The position numbers and the translations under genes were made by a program. From Bacteroidales bacterium (lineage in GTDB: Bacteria; Bacteroidota; Bacteroidia; Bacteroidales; UBA932): a stretch of 64,000 nucleotides of DNA. Below, one piece after another: positions 34,701-43,543 of the stretch. Numbering within the stretch: the first letter of the stretch is position 1; each line of letters opens with the position of its first letter. The notes beneath the pieces are model-generated. The model ran no database searches. It was not told where the DNA came from and worked only from the letters and a program-made list of their open reading frames with translations. The stretch lies in assembly GCA_017458145.1 (NCBI GenBank), contig JAFTGA010000019.1, positions 35,818 to 99,817 of the forward strand. The letters are read 5' to 3'.

Positions 34701-37676
34701 TTAGAAGTTGAACTTGACTCCGAGCACGAAGGTGCGGGGACGCGGGTAGAGCGTACCGTCAATGCCGCCGTAAACTTCCGGATCGATGCCGGAGTAGCGG
34801 GTCAGCGTGCAGATGTTCTGGACGGTACCGAAGATGTTGAGGGAGGCGGGACGGTCCTGGGTCACGTTGAACAGCTTCGGGAAGGTGTAGCCGATGGTGA
34901 AGTTGTCCAGCTTGAGGTAGGAGGCGTTCTCGAGATAGTAGTCGGACAGGTACTGGGCCTGGGCGAACATCGACTTGGTGGCGGAGGCCAGGCGGTTGCC
35001 GATGAAGCTGTTGGTCCAGAGGTCGGCGAGCATTTCGGTGTCGGAGGCCACGTTGTTGTACACCCAGTTGCCGATGGCGGCATGGCCGGACAGGGCGGCC
35101 GTCCAGTTCTTCCAGGAGAAGCTGGTGTTGAAGCCGATGGTCACGTCGGGATCCGGCTTGTGGGTGAAGATCTTGTCCTCGGCCGTGATCTGGCCGTCCT
35201 TGTTCTGGTCCACGTACACGCCGCTGATCGGCCGGCCGGCGGTGTCATACACCTGCTGGTAGAGGTAGAAGGTACGCATCGGGTAGCCGACCTGGTGCAT
35301 CTGCACGTTGTTGCCGGTACCGCCGGAGATGCCGCCCGTCTCCACGCCCGTGGCGTTGTCGTCGGAAGCGGTCAGCTTGGTGATCTTGTTGTAGTTGTAG
35401 GCGAGGTTGGCGCCGAGGGTCCAGCTGATGTCGCGGGTCTCGACGAGGATCGCGTTGGCGTCGATCTCGAAGCCCATGTTGGTCATCGAGCCGATGTTGG
35501 TGTTCAGGTAGTTGGTCAGGTTCGACAGGCCCGGCACCGGGATGAAGTTGAGGATGTCCTTGGTGTCACGCTTGTAGCCGTCGAGGCTGACGGTCAGGCG
35601 GTCGTTCCAGAAGCCCAGGTCGATACCGGCGTTGTACGTCGTGGTGGTCTCCCACTTGAGGTCGGCGCTGTAGCCGAGGGCGGCGACAGGCTGCACCAGC
35701 TGGCCGTCGAAATAGTAGCCGGAGCCGAGCTGCGTGGTCAGGAACTGGGCGAAGGTGTCATAGTAGCCGCCCACTTCCTGCTGGCCGGTCTGGCCCCAGG
35801 ACAGACGCACCTTGAAGGTGGACATCTTGTCGGCGGTGGACATGAAGTCCTCCTTCATCACGTTCCAGCCGAAGGCCACGGACGGGAAGATACCCCATTT
35901 GTGGTTCTGGAAGCGGGACGTACCGTCGGCGCGGACCGTGGCGGTGAGCAGGTACTTGTCGGCAAAGCCGTAATTGACGCGTCCGAAGAAGGAGATCAGG
36001 AAGAGCTCGCCCTTGTTGTGGGAGTCTCCCAGCGTGGCCTTGTCGCTGATGCGCTTGGAGAGGCTGTTGCTCTCGGAGTAGAAGCGCTGCCAGGAGTAAC
36101 CGGCCATCACGTCGAGGTTGTGCTTCTCGGCGAAGGTGTGGTTGTAGTCGGCGTAGAACTCGAGGGTCGTGTTCATGCGGCTGTAGTCGTAGTCGGTGTG
36201 GGAGCCGCCGCCGGACTGGTTGGTGTTGTGGAAGGAGGCCTCGGAGCCCATCGCCAGTTCGGTCACGCCGGTGGACTTGGCCCAGTCCATACCGAGGTTG
36301 AGGTTGAGGCGCAGGTCCTCCAGGCCGTGGATCTTGTAGTCAAACTGGGCGTTGCCGATGAAGCGGTAGGCGTTGGCATAGTCCTGTTTGGCGTTGAGCA
36401 GGCCCACCGGGTTCATCGTGGCCATCGTGTTGATGTTGCCGGATTTGTCATACCAGGTGGTATAGCCGTTCAGGCCGTTGGGATCCTTGACAGGCTTGGT
36501 CGGGTCGTAGTGGTTGGCGGCGCCGATGGCGTCCTGGTTGGCATACCAGTTCTTCGCATAGGTGCCCTTGCCGTTCAGGTTGATGGACAGGTGCTTGTCG
36601 AAGAAGGTCGGGGCCAGGTTCAGGGACAGGGTCCCGCGGTTCATCTTGGAGCCCTTGAGGGTGCCGGTCTGGGACGTAAAGCCGCCGGAGACGCGGTACG
36701 GCAGGAAGCCGGCGCGGCCGTTGACGCTGATGTTGGCGTCGTAGGTCGGGGCCGTCTGGTAGATCTCCTTCTGCCAGTCGGTGTTGTAGAGCTTGCCGTC
36801 CAGGCCGAGGTTCGCCTCGGCGGTGGAGTTCGCGCCGTAGAAGTCGCGGATGAGGTTCACGATGCCGTCCTTGTCCAGGAGCTTGTGGCTCTTGGCAAGC
36901 GTGTTGACGGAAGCCGTGAAGTCCACGGCCACGTGCGGCACGGTGGTGCTGGTCTTGGAGCCCTTCTTCGTGGTGATCACGATGACGCCGTTGGAAGCGC
37001 GGGAGCCGTAGATGGCGGTCGCGGAGGCGTCCTTGAGGACCGTGAAGCTCTCGATGTCTTCCGGGTTGATGGAGGACAGCGGGTCGGACATGCCGGAGAT
37101 GCCGTCGTTGGAGACGGGCAGGCCGTCGATGACGATGAGCGGGTCGTTGGAGGCGTTGATGGAGGAGCCGCCGCGGATGCGGATGGTGGCGCCGGAGCCC
37201 GGCATACCGGAACCGGCGGTCACGACCACGCCGGCGCTCTTGCCGCGAAGCAGGTCGGCCGGGGTCGTGATGACACCCTTGTTGATCTCGTCGGCCTTGA
37301 CGGTCGCGACGGAGCCCGTGAGGTCGCTCTTCTTGACGGTACCGTAGCCGATCACCACGACCTCATCCAGGAACTCGCTGTCCTCGACGAGGGTGATGGT
37401 GGCGGGCATGGCGGACGCCTTGAAAGTCTGCGTGGTGTAGCCGATGCAGCTCACCTCGACGGTGGCATCGGGAGAAGAAACCCTGAAGGAGAAGTTGCCG
37501 TCCAGATCGGTCACGGCGCCGTTGGTCGTGCCCGCCTCGATCACGGCGGCTCCGATCACGGGTCCCATCTGGTCGACGACCACGCCCTTTACCGGGTACC
37601 CGCCCTGGGCGGATACGCTGACAGCCGCCGCGAGTGAGAGCGCGGCGCCTGCGAGGATGGTCAGAATCTTTTTCAT
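34701..37676 (-). CDS. susC: SusC/RagA-family TonB-dependent outer-membrane transporter
   Basis: 991 residues with a signal peptide (cleavage near VSA-QG, residue 24). A carboxypeptidase-D-like regulatory domain (VKGVVVDQMGPVIGAAV ... GNFSFRV) leads to the TonB box and plug (EVVVIGYGTVKKSDLTGSV, IRIRGGSSINASNDPLIVID). A 22-strand barrel follows, ending in phenylalanine (PRTFVLGVKFNF). It imports malto-oligosaccharides using TonB energy. It is the second gene of the operon, 31 bases after the MFS gene. Confidence 0.96.
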   Translation of the reverse strand: MKKILTILAGAALSLAAAVSVSAQGGYPVKGVVVDQMGPVIGAAVIEAGTTNGAVTDLDGNFSFRVSSPDATVEVSCIGYTTQTFKASAMPATITLVEDSEFLDEVVVIGYGTVKKSDLTGSVATVKADEINKGVITTPADLLRGKSAGVVVTAGSGMPGSGATIRIRGGSSINASNDPLIVIDGLPVSNDGISGMSDPLSSINPEDIESFTVLKDASATAIYGSRASNGVIVITTKKGSKTSTTVPHVAVDFTASVNTLAKSHKLLDKDGIVNLIRDFYGANSTAEANLGLDGKLYNTDWQKEIYQTAPTYDANISVNGRAGFLPYRVSGGFTSQTGTLKGSKMNRGTLSLNLAPTFFDKHLSINLNGKGTYAKNWYANQDAIGAANHYDPTKPVKDPNGLNGYTTWYDKSGNINTMATMNPVGLLNAKQDYANAYRFIGNAQFDYKIHGLEDLRLNLNLGMDWAKSTGVTELAMGSEASFHNTNQSGGGSHTDYDYSRMNTTLEFYADYNHTFAEKHNLDVMAGYSWQRFYSESNSLSKRISDKATLGDSHNKGELFLISFFGRVNYGFADKYLLTATVRADGTSRFQNHKWGIFPSVAFGWNVMKEDFMSTADKMSTFKVRLSWGQTGQQEVGGYYDTFAQFLTTQLGSGYYFDGQLVQPVAALGYSADLKWETTTTYNAGIDLGFWNDRLTVSLDGYKRDTKDILNFIPVPGLSNLTNYLNTNIGSMTNMGFEIDANAILVETRDISWTLGANLAYNYNKITKLTASDDNATGVETGGISGGTGNNVQMHQVGYPMRTFYLYQQVYDTAGRPISGVYVDQNKDGQITAEDKIFTHKPDPDVTIGFNTSFSWKNWTAALSGHAAIGNWVYNNVASDTEMLADLWTNSFIGNRLASATKSMFAQAQYLSDYYLENASYLKLDNFTIGYTFPKLFNVTQDRPASLNIFGTVQNICTLTRYSGIDPEVYGGIDGTLYPRPRTFVLGVKFNF

Positions 37677-37707
37677 CTGAGATTTGGATTGGTTATAATG
37701 AGTAAAA

Positions 37708-39042
37708 TTATTTTTTATGTTCTTCGACGAGCGCCACCGCGATGCAGCCGCAGATCAGCAGCACCCCGGCGATGACCAGCATATTCGCCTGCACGCCGCC
37801 GGCCAGGCGCAGCACCACCCCGCCCAGGGCGGCGGCCACGATCTGCGGCAGGCAGATCGTGCAGTTGAACAGCCCCAGGTAGGAGCCCATATGCTCCCCG
37901 TTCAGCGCATTGGTGAGCAGGGTGAAGGGCAGGGCCAGCATCGCCGCCCAGGCCGCTCCGATGAGGAAATACGAGACGAACAGCAGATACGGGTTGTGGA
38001 TGAACGCGATGGAAATGAAACCGGCCGCGCCGATCAGCAGGCTCACCACGTAAGCCAGGCGGAGCGAGCGGAACCGGGGCAGCACGATGGCCCAGAGGAT
38101 GGAGCCGACCGCCTGCACGGCGAAGACGACGCCCACCCAGTTGCCGGCGGCCTGATAGCCCTCCGAGGCCGTCTCCGTGGCGCCCCAGCAGTTGGCGGCG
38201 ATGGCGCCGTTGCTGTAGGTCCACATAAACAGGAAGGCGGCCCAGCAGAAGAACTGCACCAGGCCCACGGTCCAGAAGGTCCTCGGAGCATGCAGCAGGA
38301 GCTTGAACAATCCCGGCTTTTTTTCGTCCTCCCGGGCTTGACCCGGAACCTCGATCCCGTGGAACGCGGCATACTCCGCCGGCGGCATCTCCTTGACCTT
38401 CATGAAGGTATAGAGCACGCAAAGGATCAGGACAGCGGCCCCGCAATAGAAGCTCCACACCACGGAGGGCGGGATCACGCCTTCCGGCGCGGTGTTGGCG
38501 ATGCCGATCCAGGTGAAAAAGATCGGGAAGAGGTAGCCCGCCAGGCTGCCGGCATTGCACAGCAGGGACTGGATGGAGTAGGCCTGCGCCTTCTGCTCCT
38601 CGCCCACCATGTCGCCGACCATCATCTTGAAGGGCTGCATCGCCACGTTGATCGAAGTGTCCAGGAAGATCAGCGAGAACAGGCCGAACCACATCGCGCC
38701 GTTCAGGCCCAGCAGAAGCCGCTGACTGAAGTTGAGGCTGCCCGCGTTGGGCAGGAAAACCATCACGAGCACGGCCACGATGGCGCCGACGAGCAGATAC
38801 GGCTTGCGGCGGCCCATCCGGGTCCAGGTGCGGTCGGAGTATTTGCCGATGAGCGGCTGGACGATCATCCCCATCAGCGGGGGCAGGATCCAGAAGAAGC
38901 TGAGCTGGTGCGGGTCGGCACCGAGCGTCGCGAAGATGCGGCTGATATTGGCGCTCTGCAGGGCATAGGCAATCTGCACTCCGAAAAATCCGAAGCTGAG
39001 ATTCCACATCTCCCAGAAAGTGAGCTTTTTGGTTGTTTGCAT
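37708..39042 (-). CDS. MFS sugar transporter (GPH/SLC45-like)
   Basis: 444 residues with twelve predicted membrane helices. The start at 39042 (MQTTKKLTFWEMWNLSFGFFGVQ) gives the family's usual N-terminus. Conserved cytoplasmic loop motifs are GKYSDRTWTRMGRRKPYLL between helices 2 and 3, and NPYLLFVSYFLIGAAWAAML later. Relatives carry maltose, sucrose or glucosides with protons across the inner membrane, fitting uptake of the periplasmic products. The loop between helices 6 and 7 (about residues 229-240) holds a copy of the window's 28-base palindromic element, read as EVPGQARED. It is the first gene of the 19-kb operon. Confidence 0.88.
   Translation of the reverse strand: MQTTKKLTFWEMWNLSFGFFGVQIAYALQSANISRIFATLGADPHQLSFFWILPPLMGMIVQPLIGKYSDRTWTRMGRRKPYLLVGAIVAVLVMVFLPNAGSLNFSQRLLLGLNGAMWFGLFSLIFLDTSINVAMQPFKMMVGDMVGEEQKAQAYSIQSLLCNAGSLAGYLFPIFFTWIGIANTAPEGVIPPSVVWSFYCGAAVLILCVLYTFMKVKEMPPAEYAAFHGIEVPGQAREDEKKPGLFKLLLHAPRTFWTVGLVQFFCWAAFLFMWTYSNGAIAANCWGATETASEGYQAAGNWVGVVFAVQAVGSILWAIVLPRFRSLRLAYVVSLLIGAAGFISIAFIHNPYLLFVSYFLIGAAWAAMLALPFTLLTNALNGEHMGSYLGLFNCTICLPQIVAAALGGVVLRLAGGVQANMLVIAGVLLICGCIAVALVEEHKK
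38325..38352. repeat. palindromic element copy 1 (inside the MFS gene)
   Basis: CCCGGGCTTGACCCGGAACC core, two or so differences from the other copies. It is in frame in the cytoplasmic loop of the MFS gene. Confidence 0.6.
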
Positions 39043-39175
39043 TTCAGTGTTATTGACGTCGGATACAAGTTTATGGATTCTTTCGCGCGCATAAAAATAG
39101 AAATGGACGAACGGTAGAATTTTAAGGATGAACGGTCGGATGCGGAAGATTTTTATTATCTTCACGGCAGTTTGT

Positions 39176-40312
39176 ATGAAGATTTCGAAAGAATTCTGGA
39201 TTATTCTGGGCTTCGCGCTGCTGCACGCCGCCGTTGCGCTGGGCTGCCGTCTCGGCGGCCTGGCGGACGATATGGTGCTCACGCTGCTGACGATGCTGCT
39301 CGTCGTGATCCTGTGTCTGCGCCATTCGGTCAGCGGGGCCTTTATGGCCGGCAGCGTCGTGGCCGTCAACATCGTGGGCGTGTTGCTCGGCCGGGGGACG
39401 GCCTGGCTCTTCGGCCTGCTTTTCGCCTCGCCGCTGGCGATCTATCCCCTGTCCACCTTCGTGTCCACGGAGATCATCGGCTGGATCTCCCTCTGGGCGG
39501 CCCGCCGCTATGCCCGCAGGCATCCGGCGGAACCCGCGATGACGGCGGCTTCGCTGCGGTGGCTGCTGGCGGCTTTCGTCGTGATCCTGGTCACGCGCCT
39601 CTCGATCCTGATGCTCGACGGGGGCGTGCAGGAGCGCAATACGGCCATCTCCATCCTGCTGGACTACTCGCTGACGCTGGCCGTGGTGGTGGCGCTCTCC
39701 GTCTATGCCCTGCGCCTGCAGCGCCGGGCGCTCGAGGCATCGGAGCAGGCCAACCTCGCCCAGTACCGCTACCACAAGCTCAAGCAGCAGGTCAACCCGC
39801 ACTTCCTGTTCAACTCGCTCAACGTGCTGGACTACCTGATCCAGGAGCAGCCGCGGGAGGACGCCAGCCGCTACACGCACAAACTGGCCGACGTCTATCG
39901 TTACATGATCAAGAGCGAAGACGAGACCACGGTGCGCCTGCGTGACGAAATGGCCTTCGTGGAGCAGTATGCCGACCTGCTGAAAGTCCGCTTCCCGGAG
40001 GGGCTGGAGGTGCAGACGGACATCCCGGAGGAGGCGCTTTCGCGCATGGTCGTGCCCTGCTGTGTGCAGCTGCTCGTGGAGAACGCCATCAAGCACAACA
40101 TCGTCCGGGCGGAGGAGCCCCTGCGGATATCCATCCGCGCGGAGGGGAACTTCGTCTCTGTCAGCAACAACCGTATCCCGAAACTCACCCGGCCCGTTTC
40201 CACGGGACTGGGACTCAAATATATCCGCCAGCAGTACCGGGACCTCTCCGGCAAGGGGATCGAGGTCCTGGACGAGGAGAAGCGCTACACCGTCAAAATT
40301 CCGCTCCTATGA
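39176..40312 (+). CDS. LytS-type sensor histidine kinase
   Basis: 378 residues from the start at 39176; an upstream in-frame ATG at 39128 would add an unlikely leader. About six membrane helices (residues 7-178) precede a short coiled coil and a His_kinase domain. The phosphorylated histidine is H209 in QQVNPHFLFNSLN, and the ATP site has LLVENAIKHN and STGLGLKYI. There is no periplasmic sensor domain of any size, so it probably senses through its helices. Its stop overlaps the regulator start (ATGA). It is divergent from the glucan operon with a 133-base gap, in which I found no clear -7 box. Confidence 0.9.
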   Translation: MKISKEFWIILGFALLHAAVALGCRLGGLADDMVLTLLTMLLVVILCLRHSVSGAFMAGSVVAVNIVGVLLGRGTAWLFGLLFASPLAIYPLSTFVSTEIIGWISLWAARRYARRHPAEPAMTAASLRWLLAAFVVILVTRLSILMLDGGVQERNTAISILLDYSLTLAVVVALSVYALRLQRRALEASEQANLAQYRYHKLKQQVNPHFLFNSLNVLDYLIQEQPREDASRYTHKLADVYRYMIKSEDETTVRLRDEMAFVEQYADLLKVRFPEGLEVQTDIPEEALSRMVVPCCVQLLVENAIKHNIVRAEEPLRISIRAEGNFVSVSNNRIPKLTRPVSTGLGLKYIRQQYRDLSGKGIEVLDEEKRYTVKIPLL

Positions 40313-41082
40313 TGAAAGCCCTGATCGTCGAAGATGAGAAGATGGCCCAGGCCCAGCTCGCCCGGCTCCTCCGTGCCCGCTTCCCCGATATCGAGGTGGT
40401 GAAGTTCACCGACTCCGTGCGAAGCACCGTGGAATACCTGGCAACCGCCCCCCCCATAGATTTGATTTTCATGGACGTGGAACTCGCTGATGGAGAGTGT
40501 TTTGAGATTTTCCGGGAGGTGCCCGTCAAGGCCTGGGTGGTGATGACCACCGCCTACGACTCCTATGCCGTCAAGGCCTTCGAGGCCGGGAGCATAGACT
40601 ATCTCCTGAAGCCCATCGGCGAAGAGGCGCTGGAGCGTGCGGTGGGCCGCTGCCGCGACCGGCTGGCGGACAGCTCGCAGGCGCCCGGTTCCGGGATAGA
40701 CGTGGAGAAATTGCTCGCAGCCGTGTCCGGCCGGGTGCAGAAGCAGTACAAGGAGCGTTTCGTGGTGTATGTCGGGGAGCAGATCATCCCCGTGCGTATG
40801 GCCGACATCGCGGCGTTCTTTTCCGAAGAGAAGGCCAACTACCTGCTGATTTCCGGTGGGCGCCGCTACCTGATCGACGGCTCCCTGGACGCCCTGGAGG
40901 GCGAGCTGGACCCGGAACTGTTCTTCCGCATTTCGCGCGGGGCCATCGTCGCGCGCAGCGCCGTGCAGCGCGTCAACCGCCACTTCAGCGGCCGCCTGCG
41001 GCTCGACCTGCAGCCCGCCCCGCCCTTCGAGCCCACGGTTTCCCGCGCCCGCGTGGAGGATTTCCTGAAGTGGCTCGAGTAA
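40309..41082 (+). CDS. LytTR-family response regulator
   Basis: 257 residues. A receiver domain (1-125) has acidic residues E8-D9-E10, the phosphorylated D56 in LIFMDVELAD, T79/T80 in VMTTAYDSYA, and K113 in YLLKPIG. The C-terminal LytTR DNA-binding domain (about 155-257) has IAAFFSEEKANYLL and FFRISRGAIVARSAVQRV. It forms a two-component system with the preceding kinase. Its position beside the Sus-type operon, which has no SusR, HTCS or sigma/anti-sigma gene in view, makes it the obvious candidate regulator; that is an inference. Confidence 0.9.
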   Translation: MMKALIVEDEKMAQAQLARLLRARFPDIEVVKFTDSVRSTVEYLATAPPIDLIFMDVELADGECFEIFREVPVKAWVVMTTAYDSYAVKAFEAGSIDYLLKPIGEEALERAVGRCRDRLADSSQAPGSGIDVEKLLAAVSGRVQKQYKERFVVYVGEQIIPVRMADIAAFFSEEKANYLLISGGRRYLIDGSLDALEGELDPELFFRISRGAIVARSAVQRVNRHFSGRLRLDLQPAPPFEPTVSRARVEDFLKWLE

Positions 41083-41083
41083 C

Positions 41084-41110
41084 GTCATTCCGGGCTTGAC
41101 CCGGAACCTC
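41084..41110. repeat. palindromic element copy 2 (intergenic)
   Basis: GTCATTCCGGGCTTGACCCG and the following GAACCTC fill the whole space between two convergent genes. The TTCCGGG / CCCGGAA arms could form a 7-bp hairpin around CTTGA and serve as a shared terminator. Confidence 0.65.
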
Positions 41111-41905
41111 CTACAGCTTGTAATAACTGCCCAGGATCCCGGCGAACCAGCGCGGCGGGAGGATCTTCTTGAGCGTCACCGAGAGGCGCTGCTCGAAGGT
41201 GGAAATGATGTAGTTGCAGCGGGGACGCTTCTTCGTGACGATCTTCGCGATCTTGTCCGCGAGGTATTCCGGCTTGAGCCCGGAGGTCTCGTCCTTCTCG
41301 ATGCTTGCGAGGGACTTCGCGTAGGTCTTGTAGACCTCGTAGGCCTCGGGATCCTCCACGCTCTTGCGCTGCGCGGTGAAGGAGGTAGCGAAGTCGCCCG
41401 GCTCGATCACGACGACCTGGATGCCCAGGGCTTTCGTCTCCATCCGAAGGGCTTCGCAATAGCCCTCGATGGCGAATTTTGACGCGGAATAGAGCCCCTG
41501 GAAGGGAAGCCCGAGCAGGCCGCCGATGGAGCTGAAACAGAGGATTTTCCCTCCTCCCTGCCGACGCATCACCGGCAGGACGTAGTGCAGGAAGCGCACC
41601 ATCCCCATCCAGTTGATGTCCATCTGGCGCTCCGCATCTTCCAGCGGGGAGAATTCCAGCGGACCGCCGATGCCCATCCCGGCGTTGTTGATGAACACGT
41701 CGATGCAGCCTTCCGCCTCCACGACCTGCCTGACGGCCGCCTCGCAGTCCTCCGCCTTCTGGACGTCGGCCTGGATATAGGTCACGCCCGGCAGCCGGTC
41801 CTGGGCCTTGCGGTGGGTGCCGTAAACCTTGTGGCCGTCGGCGCTCAGGCGCGCGGCCATCGCCCGGCCGAAACCGGAAGTGATGCCGGTGATCAGGATG
41901 ACCAT
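41111..41905 (-). CDS. short-chain dehydrogenase/reductase, possible 3-ketosphinganine reductase
   Basis: 264 residues, classical SDR. It has the cofactor motif TGITSGFG (6-13), NNAG (73-76), catalytic Ser125/126, and Y139-x3-K143 in LYSASK. The segment after residue 180 is typical of substrate-binding SDRs acting on lipids or retinol-like molecules. It lies one base after the stop of the serine palmitoyltransferase gene on the same strand. Because the next step in sphinganine synthesis is NADPH reduction of 3-ketosphinganine by an SDR, that role is likely, but it rests on context. Confidence 0.85.
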   Translation of the reverse strand: MVILITGITSGFGRAMAARLSADGHKVYGTHRKAQDRLPGVTYIQADVQKAEDCEAAVRQVVEAEGCIDVFINNAGMGIGGPLEFSPLEDAERQMDINWMGMVRFLHYVLPVMRRQGGGKILCFSSIGGLLGLPFQGLYSASKFAIEGYCEALRMETKALGIQVVVIEPGDFATSFTAQRKSVEDPEAYEVYKTYAKSLASIEKDETSGLKPEYLADKIAKIVTKKRPRCNYIISTFEQRLSVTLKKILPPRWFAGILGSYYKL

Positions 41906-41906
41906 T

Positions 41907-43100
41907 TTAAGGGATGATCTCGTAGTCGCGGAAAATCTTGGTCAGCACCTCCACGGCCCGGTCCACGTGCTCCGTGGTGTGGGTGGCCATCAGGGCGAAG
42001 CGGATGAGGGCGTCGTTGTCCGGCACGGCCGGGGCGACCACCGAAGTGATGAACACGCCGACCTTGTAGGCGTCGCGCACGATGGCCATCGCCTTGTAGG
42101 AGTCACGCACGAAGAGCGGGATGATCGGGCTCTGGGTGTGGCCGGTATCGAACCCTCTGGACTTGAAGGCTTCCAGGGCGTAGTTCGTGACGTTCCAGAG
42201 GCGCTCGCGGCGCTCCGGCTCGTTGATCATGATGTCGAGGGCGCAGGATGCGGCGGCCACGGCGGCCGGGGTCATCGAGGCGCTGAAAATCAGCGTGCGG
42301 GAATTGTGCTTGAGGAAATCGATCACCTCGTTGTCTCCGGCGACGAAGCCGCCCAGCGAGCCGAAACTCTTGGAGAACGTGCCCATGATGAGGTCCGTCT
42401 CCTTGGTCAGGCCGAAATGGCTGGCGGTGCCGGAGCCGTTCTCGCCGATCACGCCGAGACCGTGGGCGTCGTCCACCATCACGGACGCCTTGTACTTCTT
42501 GGCGAGCCGCACCAGGTCGGGCAGCGGGGCGAGATCGCCCTCCATCGAATACACGCCGTCCACGACAATGAGCTTCGGGGTGTTGCGCGGAGTGAGCCAG
42601 AGTTTCTTCTCCAGGTCGCTCATGTTGTTGTGGCGGAACTTGCGCACCTCGCTGAATCCCAGGCGGCTGCCGTCGATGATGCAGGCGTGGTCCAGGGCGT
42701 CCAGGAAGATGAATCCGCCGTGGAAGCCCAGGGCTCCGATGGCGCCCAGGTTCACCTGGAAACCGGTGCTGTAGGTGATGGCGGCCTCTTTGCCCACGAA
42801 TTTCGCGAGTTTCGCCTCCAGCTCCTCGTGGAGGTCGAGGGTGCCGTTGAGGAAGCGGCTGCCGGAGCAGCTGGTGCCGTATTTTTCTATCGCTTTGATG
42901 GCGGCCTCCTTGAGGCGGGGGTCGTCAGAAAGTCCGAGATAGGAGTTGGATCCGAACATCAGGACCTCGGTGCCGTCCGCCATCGTCACGATGGGGTTCT
43001 GGCCGGAGGAGATGGGCCGGTAATAAGTATAGACGCCGGCGGCCTTCACCTGGTCTGCACGCGTGTCCTTGCTGCAGTACTCATTCAGAATTTTTTTCAT
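41907..43100 (-). CDS. spt: serine palmitoyltransferase (alpha-oxoamine synthase family)
   Basis: 397 residues. A PLP enzyme that condenses an acyl-CoA with an amino acid. Family marks are FGSNSYLGL (49-57), SGSRFLNGTLDLHEEL, H138 in LDHAC, DDAHGLG (210-216) and the PLP lysine K244 in TFSKSFGSLGGF. The wording MADGTEVLMFGSNSYLGL and the C-terminal RFALMATHTTEHVDRAVEVL are close to what I remember of the Bacteroides serine palmitoyltransferase. This favours sphingolipid synthesis over biotin (BioF) or glycine C-acetyltransferase. Paired with the downstream reductase. Confidence 0.85.
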   Translation of the reverse strand: MKKILNEYCSKDTRADQVKAAGVYTYYRPISSGQNPIVTMADGTEVLMFGSNSYLGLSDDPRLKEAAIKAIEKYGTSCSGSRFLNGTLDLHEELEAKLAKFVGKEAAITYSTGFQVNLGAIGALGFHGGFIFLDALDHACIIDGSRLGFSEVRKFRHNNMSDLEKKLWLTPRNTPKLIVVDGVYSMEGDLAPLPDLVRLAKKYKASVMVDDAHGLGVIGENGSGTASHFGLTKETDLIMGTFSKSFGSLGGFVAGDNEVIDFLKHNSRTLIFSASMTPAAVAAASCALDIMINEPERRERLWNVTNYALEAFKSRGFDTGHTQSPIIPLFVRDSYKAMAIVRDAYKVGVFITSVVAPAVPDNDALIRFALMATHTTEHVDRAVEVLTKIFRDYEIIP

Positions 43101-43132
43101 TCGGTACGGTTTTGATCAAATAGTACAACGTG

Positions 43133-43140
43133 CAAAGATA
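43133..43140 (-). promoter_or_regulatory. -7 box of the spt-SDR operon
   Basis: TATCTTTG on the minus strand, 32 bases before the ATG. Confidence 0.5.
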
Positions 43141-43198
43141 CACATTTTCCATGAAATACAAGAAACCTTCCGAAGTGGTCCATATTGCGTAAAATTGC

Positions 43199-43206
43199 TA
43201 AATTTG
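43199..43206 (+). promoter_or_regulatory. -7 box of the queD operon
   Basis: TAAATTTG, ending seven bases before the queD ATG, which implies a leaderless or nearly leaderless message. Confidence 0.5.
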
Positions 43207-43213
43207 CGGAAAT

Positions 43214-43543
43214 ATGTATTACGTCTCCAAGAAAATACGCATCGCCGCGAGCCACCGCCTCGAGGTGGATTACCCCACGAAGTGCGCCCGGCCCCACGGC
43301 CACAACTACGAAATCGAGGTCTTCTGCAAGGCCCCGGAACTCGACGCCAACGGGATGGTCGTGGACTTCAAAACCATCAGGGAGCGCGTGACGGACCGCC
43401 TGGACCACCGCAATCTCAACGAGGTCCTGCCCTTCAACCCCACGGCGGAGAACCTCGCCCGCTGGATCTGCGGGCAGATTCCCGGCTGCTACAAGGTCAT
43501 CGTCAAGGAGACGGAAGACAACACGGCAATTTACGAATTATGA
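43214..43543 (+). CDS. queD: 6-carboxytetrahydropterin synthase QueD
   Basis: 109 residues of the COG0720 (6-pyruvoyl-tetrahydropterin synthase) fold. Zinc ligands are H14 (ASHRL), H28 and H30 (PHGHNY). The catalytic cysteine C24 is in the CxxxHGH spacing typical of QueD, the queuosine-pathway enzyme that converts dihydroneopterin triphosphate. The C-terminal LDHRNLNEVLPFNPTAENLA carries the conserved His and Glu region. It overlaps folE by four bases (ATGA), and FolE makes its substrate. Confidence 0.9.
   Translation: MYYVSKKIRIAASHRLEVDYPTKCARPHGHNYEIEVFCKAPELDANGMVVDFKTIRERVTDRLDHRNLNEVLPFNPTAENLARWICGQIPGCYKVIVKETEDNTAIYEL

Noticed and set aside
33570-37637. A 1355-codon open frame on the plus strand opposite susC and susD
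   Set aside because: It is the antisense of strongly GC-biased SusC/SusD codons. It has no domain, no signal and only Val/Gly/Glu-rich low-complexity sequence.
41907-43100. BioF (biotin) or glycine C-acetyltransferase as the identity of the alpha-oxoamine synthase
   Set aside because: No biotin or threonine-catabolism genes are near; the wording is closer to Bacteroides serine palmitoyltransferase and the partner is an SDR. Not fully excluded.
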